From NCBI GenBank assembly GCA_024734495.1, contig JALMQS010000914.1, positions 124,001-188,000 on the forward strand: 64,000 nucleotides of DNA, written 5' to 3'. A program made the position numbers and the translations under genes. Every line of letters starts with the position of its first letter. The stretch's first letter is position 1. The DNA comes from Forficula auricularia (lineage: Eukaryota; Arthropoda; Insecta; Dermaptera; Forficulidae). Below, in pieces: positions 1 to 10,290 of the stretch. The notes below the pieces were generated by a model. The model was not told where the DNA came from. It worked only from the letters and a program-made list of their open reading frames with translations, and searched no databases.

Positions 1-89
1 GGAAAAATAAAATAATTAGATTAATAATGAAATGAGAGAGACTTCTGTTTTTTAAATAAAATAATTTTTAATTATTTCTAGAGACTATA

Positions 90-117
90 GTTTCGAAGGC
101 ATTGCCTTCATCATCAG
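90..117 (-). ncRNA. Hammerhead-ribozyme-like motif (left arm)
   Basis: Read on the minus strand: CTGATGA, one extra T, a six-base-pair stem (GAAGGC with GCCTTC) closed by a three-base loop, then GAAAC followed by TATAGTC. CTGANGA and GAAA flanking a stem, then GTH, is the hammerhead core. The extra base between CTGATGA and the stem departs from the canonical core, so activity is uncertain. Confidence 0.4.
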
Positions 118-325
118 TCTATCACAAATATTTCAAATTAGTTACAAATTAAGATTTATACATTGAAAATTTTGAAAAATATATAATGTCTTTTTCTTCA
201 TGTTTCCTCTTGGGAGATTAAAATATAACTGCCTCTCCCAAGAGGAGAAAAAGACATTATATATTTTTCAAAATTTTCAATGTATAAATCTTAATTTGTA
301 ACTAATTTGAAATATTTGTGATAGA

Positions 326-353
326 CTGATGATGAAGGCAATGCCTTCGAAAC
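326..353 (+). ncRNA. Hammerhead-ribozyme-like motif (right arm)
   Basis: Mirror copy of the motif at 90-117: CTGATGA, T, a GAAGGC/GCCTTC hairpin, GAAAC, then TATAGTC. The stretch ACTATAGT after GAA is self-complementary. It could give a very short stem III, or pair between two molecules. Minimal, dimer-acting hammerheads have been described in Penelope-like elements; membership here is inference. Confidence 0.4.
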
Positions 354-484
354 TATAGTCTCTAGAAATAATTAAAAATTATTTTATTTAAAAAACAGAA
401 GACTCTCATTTTATTTTTAACCTAAAATAAAAACAATTCTGTTACCATCGACACTGAAATCTTTTATTCAACTAATAAAATAAT

Positions 485-690
485 TAGAATTTTTTAGATT
501 TAGCCCATCCTCAGGAGTAGGTACATCAACTGACTAACAGCCCGAAATATATTGAGAAATTTTACAAAACTAATTATTTTATTTTTCCACTTTGTGAAAC
601 ACCACAAACTCCAACCTAATATAATTTTTATAATGTTTCACTAGAAACCAACACCGAGGTCTCTAAGTTTTAGAAATAATTTCAGCTATA
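485..690 (+). repeat. Terminal fragment of a Penelope-like element
   Basis: Positions 531-690 align with 41425-41585 and 55405-55540. All share GAAATATAT, then a TTTTTGTGAAAC-like block, then AATGTTTCAC.TAGAA..AACACC. The 55-kb copy lies downstream of a GIY-YIG remnant, which ties this block to a Penelope-like 3' end. At 501-517 the minus strand reads CTCCTGAGGATGGGCTA, a half motif facing the other way, so the copy begins at an inverted junction. Confidence 0.5.
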
Positions 691-808
691 AAGGACGTCT
701 CCATATATAGAACAACTCAAAATTTGTCAAAATAAATAAATTCGTGTCCAGCGATCGCAAAAACTAAGGTACACATTTTCATAGCAAGAGTTTAAAAAGT
801 AAATTTTC

Positions 809-884
809 TATTGTAAGCCTGTATAAAGGGAGATAACTAAGAGTTGCGCTAGTGCTGCTGGTTGCCGATACACAAGGCTCGCCA
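809..884 (+). repeat. Short dispersed repeat (copy at 52558-52636)
   Basis: Shares TTGTAAGCCTGT, GGGAGATAACTAAGAGTTG, GCTGGTTGCC and ATACACAAGG with 52558-52636. Origin unknown. Of the rest of 690-1077, I recognise nothing. Confidence 0.6.
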
Positions 885-1077
885 TGGAAATGCTTGGTTA
901 TTTCTCAGATCGCCTGGGAAGCAGGCTAAACGTTGTAGTAAAAGCGTTGTTCTGATGATAAAATGTTTGTATTTTCAATGTGAACAACTGTATAAAATTA
1001 AAGAAATTCTCATCTAGCTCCGAAGTGCAGCTGTATAAATTGTAGATTCTTTCTGGATGTCACTGGAACCCTTATTA

Positions 1078-1816
1078 AAAAAAATAATTTTTAAGAAAAA
1101 AATAAAAACCGACTTCAAAAAATTAAATGCAACAAATAAAATACACTAAAAGGTATAAAATAATTATTATCTTATTTAGTTACAACTAAACGACGAAATA
1201 TTAACATGAAATTACTTTTTGAAGTCGGTGCCAAACTAACTATACCTATAAGCGAGCATACCCTCCAAACGTACTAAGTAAGATCCGTCGAGTGCGATTC
1301 ATAAAAGGTATATGTTTGGCACCAACTTCAAAAAGTAATTTCATGTTAATATTTCGTCGTTTAGTTGTAACTAAATAAGATAATAATTATTTTATACCTT
1401 TTAGTGTATTTTATTTGTTGCATTTAATTTTTTGAAGTCGGTTTTTATTTTTTTCTTAAAAATTATTTTTATTTTTCTCTTTTTAGTGATGTTATTAATA
1501 GTGATCATATCATCAGAACTTGACCAAATTAATATGACACCATCCCTAAGACACCCCTTTCGGATAAAAAAAGAACCATCGAAATCGGTTCATAAACAAA
1601 GAGGTTAGGTCTAAACAAACCTAATAAAAAAGGTCTAATACCTATGAAAAAAAATACGAAAAAAAATGGGACCAATCGGAAGCTAGACTGGACCCAATGC
1701 AAAAAAAAATTTCAAAATCGGTTGAGAATTGGCGGAGATATGAGGTAACATAGGCACAAAAAAAAAAAAAATTCAATCGAATAGAGAACCTCCTCCTTTT
1801 TTGAAGTCGGTTAAAA
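1078..1816 (-). mobile_element. GAAGTCGG-family foldback element, complete copy
   Basis: Read on the minus strand it begins AACCGACTTCAAAAAAGG, passes through a conserved block of about 350 bp and ends in a hairpin of two arms of about 150 bp (1106-1446). The octamer GAAGTCGG or its complement recurs at the ends and at both inner ends of the hairpin arms; one inner copy here is mutated. Same family: 11606-12170, 15713-16415, 17060-17780, 48536-49320, 49321-50400 and 62998-64000. No ORF is conserved among copies, so it looks non-autonomous. Similar GAAGTCGG repeats are common in arthropod genomes as I recall; the class is unassigned. Confidence 0.8.
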
Positions 1817-2160
1817 ATGAAGTAACTGAGTGGACTCTAGGGATTTTAATTGTTCTCGATACTTATGTATTAAATGTAAGGTTTATTTTATTTTTATTTT
1901 AATAAATTATAAAGCAATAAATTAGTTTTATTTATAATTTAATGAGATGATCATTGAAGAAATATTTACATATGTTGAATGTAGTAGGCAGAGTTTCAAA
2001 AGGTGGGCGGTCGTCCAAATACAAACTGCTTCTTTAGAGTGCAGCTTTTGAGACAATCCTTTTTCAATCCTTATTCCAAGGTTATAACGGATTCGAAATC
2101 TGGTTTCAAGGTTTAATTATTATAAGAGAAGCTCCAGTAGAGATCTCTTATCCAGGTAAC

Positions 2161-2892
2161 TTTTTTTTTTTTTTTTTTAATGCAATCGAATGCAAGAAGG
2201 GGTGCACCAGTAAAGATGTAGCCCCTATGGATCTCGAAAGACCCTTGCATTACCGAAGAGAAGGGAAAGATGATTAAGTGAGAGGGTGTAGACGTAGGTG
2301 TCTATGCACCCTGGTTTTGAAGGTTTGAAGATCATAGGTGCTGGGAAAGATAGAGGCTGGGAGAGAGTTCCAGTTCCTTGAAGTCATGGGGATATATGTA
2401 TTCGCGAATGAAGTGGTCCGGCACTTTTCCAATTTGACCGCGAAAGAGTGTTGGGAGTCGGCAAAACGTGTGCTGCGTGCAAAGCATGCTTTGGGGGGGA
2501 ATTATTGATTTTATCTCATCAGAGCACCTGCCGTGATAGTATCTATAGAAAAGGGAAAGGGCAGAGACATCTCTTCGATGAGCCAGCGAGTCGAGGGAGT
2601 CGGTGAGGGTAGAATCGTCAATTAGCCTGACGGCTCGTTTCTGAATTGCATCCAGGGTAGCAAGAGAATATTTTGAGGCTCCTCTCCATAGATGAGAGCC
2701 GTATTCGAGACAGGGGCGGATTTGGGCCTTGTAGATGGTGAGAAGTTGTGGGGGTTTGTAAAATCGCTTGGACCTGAATAAGAAGCCAATCTTACTTGCT
2801 GCAGATTTCGCTACAGAGGAGATGTGTTCATTCCAAGACAGGTCAGATGCGACAGAGACGCCCAACATGGATAGGCTGTCACACATTTTCAG
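2161..2892 (-). mobile_element. 5'-truncated jockey-type non-LTR retrotransposon
   Basis: The minus strand carries the C-terminal part of a reverse transcriptase. It runs through a 3' region and ends in a poly(A) tract seen as about 18 Ts near 2161-2179. A 5'-truncated coding end with a 3' poly(A) tail is the usual product of target-primed reverse transcription. I could not find a convincing target-site duplication. A related fragment lies at 55535-56330 and a short piece at 61918-62036. Confidence 0.85.
2332..2886 (-). pseudogene. Reverse transcriptase C-terminal domain (partial)
   Basis: The 184-codon frame matches the region after the catalytic palm of jockey/CR1-like reverse transcriptases. 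It shows LGVSVASDLSWNEHISS, FLFRSKRF, YKAQIRPCLEYGSHLW, LDAIQKRAVRLI and RRDVSALSLFYRYYHG. The catalytic YxDD motif lies upstream and is absent because of 5' truncation. After the IIPPQ stretch the frame appears shifted; the normal ending (a LPD..F-like block, then NLQ-like) is only partly readable. It cannot make an active enzyme. The start at 2886 is only the first available ATG; the domain enters from upstream. Confidence 0.9.
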
Positions 2893-3449
2893 GGTATTAC
2901 TTGAACACTAAAATGGTTGATACTCAACGAACTTCTTTATAGTAAAACTAATACTCAATGTACTGTTTCCTATCCGATTTGCAAGCAAGTGTGCAAGGTA
3001 AGAGTAAAATTTCCATCTGAACTGGCTTGCTCTGTTTACATTCACTAACTCGAAGTAGGCCCGCCAGAGGCATGAGCTTCGCTCTTTTATAAAATAAAAA
3101 ATACTAAAATTTGAATTTTAGACAACAACTGATTCTGTAAAAATAGAGAAAATTAAAAAGAATAATCTGATGTTGCCATCCACATGTCTTTACTATACAC
3201 CTGACCTCCTCTCTTATATTTAATACTTAATAAATTTATTTATAATTATTTACGAAAGTACCCTCCCTTTTAATTTTTGGCCTATTAGCAAATAATCATA
3301 TATCCTTTTAATTATGAATTTATTTTATTAGAAAGATCAGCTTTCTTCGATTTTGTTCGAAAATTGTATTACTATATAGGTATTATTATTGAACCCATCC
3401 CCCTTTTTTTTTGTTTCTATTAATTTCATATAGTGACCCAAAAAATAAC
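2893..3449. other. Unassigned AT-rich stretch
   Basis: I see no gene, no clear repeat partner in this window and no paired termini here. Confidence 0.5.
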
Positions 3450-4276
3450 TCTTTTACTTTACCATACAGGGTATGGTCAAGTATTGTAATCGTGCATGAA
3501 AAAAGTGGTTTTTTTCCTTCTTTTTTTCAAACTATCTCAAAAACGGCTGAAACTATTTTGATTAAAAAAATTGAGCGAAACCATGGCATTTCGCTCTACA
3601 AAAAAGCCCTTATAAGTAAACATCGAAAAAATTATATTTTTCGAGATAATAATTTTTTTGTCAAAATGTCTGTTAGTCTGTCAGTGTCTGTGCGTTACCA
3701 AATTTTGTGGACGAGCTAGCTCAAAAACTAGTGTGAATATCGAAACCAAATTTCACACGTAGTTTTGGTCCATTGAGATTAAGAGCTGATTTTGGTGCAT
3801 ATCGACCCAAAATTAAGGGGGGTCGAGGGGGGTTAAAAATGAAAATATAGGCTCTTGTACCAAACTCAACCAAATTTTGTATACATAATCAGTGGGACCC
3901 CAGAAGTCTAAAAATGCAAAAACTAACCGCCCAAAATGTGGGGGGGGGGGTCAAAAAATTAAAATCTTGGCCATTTGAGCAAACTCAACCAAATTTTGTA
4001 TACATAATCAGTGGGACCCCAGAAGTCTAAAAATGCAAAAACTAACCGCCCGAAATGTGGGGGGGGGGTCAAAAAATTAAAATCTATGGCCATTTGACCA
4101 AACTCAACCAAATTTTGTATACATAATCAGTGGGATCTCAGAAGTCTTAAAATCAAAAACTAACCCCCTCCCCTACATGATTATAAATAATTTTATTAAA
4201 TATTAAATATAAGTGAGAGGCCAGGTTGTATGGTAAAGTCAATTGGATGGCCACATCAGAACACGTCAGCTTATTT
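3450..4276 (+). mobile_element. ACTTTACCATAC-ended element, copy 1
   Basis: Inverted ends ACTTTACCATAC (3456) and GTATGGTAAAGT (ending 4239) bound the element. Conserved sequence continues to about 4276 (GGCCACATCAGAACAC). Inside are three units of about 120 bp starting near TATACATAATCAGTGGGA (about 3880, 4001, 4119), each followed by a G run. Copies: 4811-5775 (inverted) and 31150-31866. A 102-codon ORF at 3411-3719 is not shared as a protein. Probably a non-autonomous DNA transposon. Confidence 0.75.
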
Positions 4277-4304
4277 ATTATAGGTTCATTTTATAATATA
4301 TTAT

Positions 4305-4800
4305 ATATTTTTGTTCGATTTCAACCAAAATCTAGTTTTTGAACTAGAGCACCGTACACAAAATTTGGTAACGTACTAACTTTATTGCTAACAGACATTT
4401 TGAAAAAATAATTGATATCTCGAAAAATATAAAAAACGCGCAATTTTTTTTTATCAAAATACCAAATTAGCGTAACTTGTACCTAATAAAGAAAATTTTA
4501 TTAAATTTAAATAAAATGTGAAACTTGAGGAAAAATCAATATTTAAGTGAGTTATTAAAATAAATAAAAGTAAGATTCAAAATAATATGTTAACAAATTA
4601 TTCAAAAAACTAAAAGATAAGAGTCATCGGTTTAAATCGAATTATAGCTTCTTTTATTTTATTTTTTTTGTTCCGCTAATTTTGTCCATGAGTATAGTTT
4701 CAGTCATTTTTGAAATATTTCGAAAAAACGATACAAAAAAAACAACACTTTATTCATGCACGATTACAATACTTGACTAAACCCCTCGCTAAATCTATAT
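4305..4800 (-). repeat. Diverged fragment of the ACTTTACCATAC family
   Basis: It shares, in order, the AGTTTTTGA.CTAG block, CAAAATTTGGTAACG, AACAGACATTTTGA, ATCTCGAAAAATATA and TTCATGCACGATTACAATACTTGAC with the neighbouring copy at 4811-5775. It lacks the G-rich tandem units. Confidence 0.65.
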
Positions 4801-4810
4801 GGTAAAGAAA

Positions 4811-5775
4811 TAAGCTGACGAGTTCTGATGTGGTCATCCACTTGACTTTACCATACAACCTGGCCCCTCACTTATATTTAATATTTAATAAAATTATTCA
4901 TAATCATGTAGGGGGGGGGGGTTAGTTTTTGCATTTTTAGTCTCCTAGGGGCACACTGATTATGTATACAAAATTTGGTTGAGTTTGGTACAAGAGCCAA
5001 GATTTTCATTTTTTGAACCCCCCCCCCCACCATTTTGGGCGGTTATTTTTAGCATTTTTAGACTTCTGGGGACCCACTGATTATGTATACAAAATTTGGT
5101 TGAGTTTGGTAAATGGCCAAGATTTTCATTTTTGACCCCCCCCCCCCATTTCGGGCGGTTAGTTTTTGCATTTTTAGACTTCTGGGGACCCACTGATTAT
5201 GTATACAAAATTTGGTTGAGTTTGGTAAATGGCCAAGATTTTCATTTTTTGACCCTCCACCCCCCCCCCCCCCCATTTTGGGCGATTAGATTTTGCAATT
5301 TTAGACTTTTGGGGGTCCACTGATTGTGTACACAAAATTTGGTTGAGTTTGCTCAAACGACCTAGATTTTTAATTTTTAACCCCCCCCCTCTACCCCTCT
5401 TAATTTTGGATCGATATGCACCAAAATCTATTCAGCTCTTAATCTCAATGGACCAAAACTACGTGTGAAATTTGGTTTCGATATTCAAACTAGTTTTTGA
5501 GCTAGCTCGTCCACAAATTTGGTAACGCACAGACTAACTAACTAACTAAATAACAGACATTTTGACAAAACAATTATTATCTCGAAAAATATAATTTTTT
5601 CGATAATCACTTATTAGAGCTTTTTTGTAGACCTAAATGCCCTGGTTTCGCTCAATTTTTTTAATCGAAATAGTTTCAGCCGTTTTTTAGATATTTTGAA
5701 AAAAAGAAGGAAAAAAACACTTTTTTCATGCACAATTACAATACTTGACCATACCCTGTATGGTAAAGTAAAAAT
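4811..5775 (-). mobile_element. ACTTTACCATAC-ended element, copy 2 (inverted)
   Basis: Reverse-oriented relative to 3450-4276, with ends at 4845 (ACTTTACCATAC) and 5769 (GTATGGTAAAGT). It holds four units of about 115-127 bp, each with CACTGATTATGTATAC and a C run (G run on the other strand). The overlapping short ORFs on both strands (4960-5356) come from these units and are not genes. Confidence 0.75.
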
Positions 5776-6552
5776 AAGCCTATTCAAAAATATAATGTGA
5801 CCTCACTATACACCCACCTGTTCCAAAATCTTATTAAAATTAAATTAAATATAAATAGTGATTTCTCCTTATAAAAGCTTTTTAATTTGACATTTACAAG
5901 ATTTCAAACGATTTCACATTAGATTCTTTTTATATGTATTATATAATATAAAAAAAAATTCTTAAAGTCATTCAAACTGTGAAAAAGATGGTCAATATAA
6001 CAAATCGAAAAATCCTTCTATTCGACAACATTTTTTCCACAAATGTATATATATATATATATATTTGTGGGACAATAGGTTCATCCTGCTGTCATCAGGC
6101 AATTAACCGTGGTCTGAATGATTTGGCTGTTTTCCTTATAAGTATTACCAACATCTTAAATAAAAAAAAGATAAATAAGCCCAGAATAAAAATAAAAAAA
6201 AACCGACCCTGTGATTGCGTTTTGTATTGTTCCCTCTGAATGCTCCGAGTTCTCCGATAGCGGAATTCTCACGCGCTCTTTTTTTTTTTTTTATTATCTT
6301 CGACTCTTCTGCATCCGATCCTCTTCTTTTCTCTCTTTTTCATCATTCACCGGATAGAAATATACAATAATAGGCTTTTAATTTAATGATCGGATTAACT
6401 TGATTCTCACTTTTGAGTTTTGTCCTTGTCTAGATTTTTCGTCTTTATAAATAAAAAAAATGTCCTTATTATTATTTTTTTTTATTATTATATTCAGATT
6501 ATTATAGGATTGTTAGCTAGTTATTATGCCTATTTAAATGTAGTGATAGATA
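5776..6552. other. Unassigned stretch with a TA microsatellite
   Basis: A short (TA)n run lies near 6046-6064 and a T tract near 6281-6291. The 86-codon ORF at 5979-6239 has no recognisable domain and runs through low-complexity sequence. I do not call a gene. Confidence 0.5.
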
Positions 6553-7273
6553 TCTACTCTTATTAAACGAGCAAAAATTATATATATATTTATTTGTTTG
6601 TATATTTGTTTGTATCTTTGTTCTATTTTGAAAACGGCTCTACCGATTTTGATGAAACAAAATCTATTTAAAAAGTTTTGAGAATGAAAAAGCTAGGTGT
6701 GGACCTCGACAAATTTCATCTTAATTGATTTTTTCTTAATTAAAATAATTATTTATAGATGAAAATCTCAATAAAAAAGTTTGTTTACATTTTTTTCAAT
6801 TATCTTTTATTTATTAATTGGTTTTTTAATTTTAAAACCCACTAATAGGTTATACCAAATATTCTTATATATTAAAATTTGCCAATTTAATTGATTAAAA
6901 TTCTTCTTATTAAAAAACATGGACTAAAAATATTATCGCAAGCTAGAAGATCAACTCACAGTCGATGGTGGGGAAGTAATCTTCAAAATTGAAGCCTCAA
7001 ATACAATGTATACATTATTTTATGTAAAAAACTGCTTCAATAAAATTATTATTTATTTAATTGATTAAAAAACTTGATAAGTTGTTATTTAATTAAAAAA
7101 ATAATTATACAAAATTTATTTATATACTTATATACACATAATCTGTGGACCACTAGAAAGCTAGAAATGCAAAAACTGGGTGCGGGGTGGGGATGGATGT
7201 GGCGAGTGCAGGAGGTTGAGTGCAATGGTGAGATGCGGGGGGGGGGGGGTACATCGCTCGGTGGCTCCAGGTA
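6553..7273 (+). mobile_element. Helitron-like non-autonomous element, copy 1
   Basis: Starts TCTACTCTTATTAAACGAGC and ends at ATCGCTCGGTGGCTCCAGGTA. The same start and end occur at 45098-46690 and 59079-59944, and an end piece at 61199-61430. A 5' TC fits Helitrons, but the 3' end is not the usual CTRR, so class is uncertain. Inner parts in order: CTACCGATTTTGATGAAAC, a CAGTCGATGGTGG..AAGTAATCT block, the CTAGAAATGCAAAAACTGGG module and a G-rich tract. Confidence 0.65.
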
Positions 7274-7400
7274 CTTATTATATTAAGTGGATACAGGATG
7301 GGGACTAAAAGAGGTTTTTAGGTTATTCAAATTGAGGAATTTACTATACAAATGATTTTTACTTTCACATTTATATTCTATAGATAATAGTAATGTGAAG

Positions 7401-7741
7401 TATTATGATCGCCTGCCTGGGTCCTGACACTTTGAGAGCTTCTATCTCAGAGATGAAAAAAGTTAATTTCATTTTGTAACTTCAAGGTGGAAGGAATCGA
7501 TGCCCTTACTAGTTGGAAACCAGATTTAGGACATAAAACCAGAAATTGTTATCCCCAAAAAGGGGCAAAAAATTCATTGGTCAGTTCGTATGTATGTACC
7601 CCCCTGCGTTTCGCATCCATAAGTCTCAGAGCTACGAAATTCGAAACTTAAGCTCGATATAGGCTAGAAGGAGTACAGCAAGCCTTTGGCTTGGTTGAAA
7701 TCGGAACACCGGAAGTAGACATTTACATGAAAGATTTTTCG
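7401..7741 (-). repeat. Dispersed repeat (copy at 52628-53108)
   Basis: The reverse complement matches 52628-53108 over most of its length: CTTTCATGTAAATGTC, GCTTGCTGTACTCCTTCTAG, GAGACTTATGG, GGTACATAC and a shared tail ending GGCGAT.A.AATACT. It keeps the uninterrupted site where the other copy has a 95-bp insertion (52803-52897). Confidence 0.75.
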
Positions 7742-7744
7742 TTT

Positions 7745-8109
7745 TTTTTTTTTTTCTCAAAAAGGGCACTAACGATTTTTTTTTTAAATTCGTGTACTTA
7801 TCAAGTGTCATGAGTTATTAGCTCTGACGTATAAATTTTACTCCGATTGAAATAAAGGAAGTGGGGTGTAAATTAGGAGTGTCGCGATGATTTCAAATAA
7901 GTGAGAATATGAAAATCGTGTGGTGACCACACCAATGATTATATTAATAAAGAAAGAATTCATGAATGACAAAATAACTTGAGAACATTTGACAATCAAT
8001 AGGAATTATGAATATTAAACGTGTCGTGACAGATGCAAAACAAATACGAAAATTAACAGGAAAAGAAAGTCAACGTTTATGTATCTGTTTAAAGAGTTTA
8101 TTTATTTAT
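7745..8109. other. Unassigned AT-rich stretch
   Basis: Low-complexity T runs and no ORF of note. I see nothing recognisable. Confidence 0.5.
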
Positions 8110-8202
8110 TTTTTTCGTTAAATTGAAGGGTTGGTTTTGTCACAAATATAATAAAACAATAATTTTAATAACTATTTGTATTATTTAATTGATAACTATA
8201 CA

Positions 8203-8233
8203 GTTTCGGTCACCACTGGTCGACCATCCTCAG
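8203..8233 (-). ncRNA. Hammerhead-like motif (left arm)
   Basis: Minus strand: CTGAGGA, T, GGTC...GACC hairpin, GAAAC, then TGTATAGTT. ACT and AGT could form a three-pair stem III with a GTAT loop before a TT that fits the UH cleavage position. One extra base sits between CTGAGGA and the stem. Confidence 0.35.
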
Positions 8234-8429
8234 TAGTTATCTCGTTCAAGAACCGGAATTTGTCATTCAAAATAGTTTCTAGTTTAGTGATAAACGTTTT
8301 TATAAATTGTTGCTATATATATATATATGTGTGTAATTGTAATGAATTGTGTGATGTATCTATATTGAAGATTTAAGAATGAATGTTTCATGTGAAATGA
8401 CAAATTCCGGTTCTTGAACGAGATAACTA

Positions 8430-8460
8430 CTGAGGATGGTCGACCAGTGGTGACCGAAAC
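8430..8460 (+). ncRNA. Hammerhead-like motif (right arm)
   Basis: Mirror copy of the motif at 8203-8233 and identical in the core. It faces outward. Confidence 0.35.
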
Positions 8461-8591
8461 TGTATAGTTATCAATTAAATAATTCAAATAGTTATTAAAA
8501 TTATTGTTTTATTATATTTGTGACAAAACCAACCCTTCAATTTAACGAAAAATTTAAATCAAGTCACTTAAGTTCTGGAAGAAATTTATTT

Positions 8592-9135
8592 ATTTACTTT
8601 ATCCAATGCGAAGCATGGGGAAAGTATTGTAATCAGTCTCGCGGCAAGCGCGACTTCAAAGGGTCCTTAAGTAAAGACTACGGAACCCATGGACTCAATT
8701 AAAGTCACGAATTGAAGTATTCAATTAGATTGAATTTTAGCACATGACGGTTTTGCCAAAAATTACATGGTATCTCATCGAGAAGACAAAAAGCTGCCAT
8801 TTTTTTGGAAGTGCTTGGGGATGGATGGATGTATGTTATCGTTTTTTTGGTCCACAATTTTTCCACACCGTTGCACCAATTGAATTGAAATTGAAAACCT
8901 ACCATTATTTTAACAAAATGAAGCTCTGATTACTTTTTGGTACATATCTGCCCACAAACATTAATACTTTATTTCAGTACTTTTTTCTCTAAAAATCTTG
9001 AAAAAGACTTAACCAATTTTGATGAAATTTAATATCCTAATTAAGTACCTTGGGGACCACAAACAAGGTTAAATAAAGTTTTTAGTAAAATTATATTTTA
9101 AAGTACTTTACTCTAGAGTAAGATAGTACTTTTTT
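8592..9135 (+). repeat. Dispersed repeat starting TACTTTATCCAATG
   Basis: Matches 16422-16790: a TACTTTATCCAATG.GAAGC start, TTTTTCCACACC.TT, GAAAACCTACCATT, GACTTAACCAATTTTGATG and CTAGAGTAAGATAGTA. This copy carries extra sequence between about 8640 and 8860. No coding potential is seen. Confidence 0.7.
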
Positions 9136-9289
9136 TAATTTTTTATTTTAAATTCTTTAAAATTTATTCATTTGATCGTTTTAATATAGCTCATTTAACC
9201 TAACTTAAGTAAGAGTGGATAGGCTTCTTTCTGTGAAATGCTAAAAATTTGGGAGGAAATTTTATAAGTAACCATAGCAACTGCATTGT

Positions 9290-9945
9290 TTTATTATCCA
9301 TTACCATTGCTGAAGACATGGTGGAATCGAATTAAAATCAAAAATAGTGATTGATTCTGATGTAATACTTGAGGAATAACAATTCTACATTAGATTTTTG
9401 ACGCTTCGATTATTATTGGTAACCATTGCTGAAGACATGGAGGAATCGGCTTAAAATCAAAAATAACAATCGATTCTTATCTAATACTATAGAATAACCT
9501 TATTGCATTCCATTTTTGATGTTTTAACTATTAATGGCAACAAAGAGAAAACAAAAGAGGTTGTCCTTCTGCCTGATGCAAATAAACATATACACATATA
9601 TATCAAGATGATATATCTGTATATATATGTGTATATGTTTATTTGCATCAAGCAGAGGACAACCTCTTGTTTCTCTTTGTGAATCAACAACCTTGCTACT
9701 CTCGGCAAAACAAAAACTTTTCAATTAATGTAAACCTCTACCGAAAATGTGGAAGAACTCGACTTAAAATCAAAAAAAAACTAAATTCTTTTATGGCAAA
9801 CAACCAAGCTTGATTCTTCCACGTTTTCAGTAGAGGTTGCCATTAATAGTCAAATCATCAAAAATGGAATGCAATAAGGTTATTTCTCTAATATTAGATA
9901 AGAATCGATCGTTATTTTTGATTTTAAGTCGTTGCAGTCTATTTA
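9290..9945. repeat. Foldback with nested hairpin insertion
   Basis: The outer arms (about 9444-9541 and 9836-9937) share CGATTCTTATCTAATA and TTGCATTCCATTTTTGATG with the opposite strand. The left side also holds two partial direct copies of a unit with TTGCTGAAGACATGG. Related sequence lies in the loop of the inverted repeat at 40211-40558. Confidence 0.65.
9539..9728. repeat. Nested hairpin with AACAAAGAGAAAC ends
   Basis: The arms pair over AAGAGGTTGTCC, GATGCAAATAAACATA and a TATATA stretch. The same unit occurs at 46930-47728, where another foldback has split its centre. Right end motif: CTACTCTCGGCAAAACAAAA. Confidence 0.75.
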
Positions 9946-10079
9946 TTCGTAGTTTGATAAAAGGATCTATTCCAAAACGCCCTAATTTAAACTGTCTGTA
10001 ATACTACATGTATTCAATGCATTAAGACGATTGATATAACAATGGATACACATTGTTATCAAGTTTTATTTGTGCAATC

Positions 10080-10290
10080 TCACAATTTCTACATTTCCCC
10101 ACGAGTCTAACCGATACTCGATTTCTCTCCAGGTAACCTGTAGTATCTGTCCGTAACTGTCTCAAAAGCATCTCTAATCCTCTCACGAAGCTGTTCCAAA
10201 GTTGTCAGTTTGATAGAGAAAACCTTGTTCTTAACATATACCGCCACAGGAAGAAATCCAGGGAGTAATGTCAGGTGTAAAGCTTTAGAC
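10080..10290 (-). pseudogene. Tc1/mariner-type transposase, C-terminal remnant
   Basis: Minus-strand reading gives a fragment SLDFFLWRY. After a frameshift comes YVKNKVFS, then TTLEQLRERIRDAFETVT, and after another shift WREIEYRLD. DFFLWGYVKD followed by a LEQLRERIR helix and a W.E.E.RLD end is characteristic of the C-terminal part of arthropod Tc1/mariner-like (D,D-D/E) transposases. At least two frameshifts make it dead. It is probably related to the remnants inside 22939-24182 and 53114-54104. Confidence 0.75.

Larger units (their letters stand above)
30..410. repeat. Foldback (inverted repeat) with mirrored hammerhead-like motifs
   Basis: The arms, about 30-217 and 234-410, are near-complete reverse complements around a loop of about 16 bp. 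The left arm has a small extra stretch (CATGTTT) next to the loop. Each arm holds a CTGATGA-hairpin-GAAAC motif, on the minus strand at left and the plus strand at right, so both read outward. The layout matches the foldbacks at 8110-8553, 43319-43721 and 47033-47585. I infer inverted terminal pieces of a Penelope-like or related retroelement. No coding sequence is seen. Confidence 0.85.
8110..8553. repeat. Foldback with mirrored hammerhead-like motifs
   Basis: The arms, 8110-8268 and 8395-8553, are almost perfect reverse complements. A spacer of about 125 bp contains a short TA run. The two ORFs here (8176-8376 and 8284-8487) share their first 30 residues only because the arms are inverted copies; they are not genes. 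Confidence 0.9.

Noticed and set aside
2128..2905. Target-site duplication of the 2.2-2.9 kb retrotransposon
   Set aside because: CCAGGTAAC near 2153 and CAGGGTATTAC near 2890 look similar but do not match well enough.
4960..5356. Overlapping short ORFs rich in glycine or proline
   Set aside because: They come from tandem 120-bp units with poly-G/C runs inside a transposon copy.
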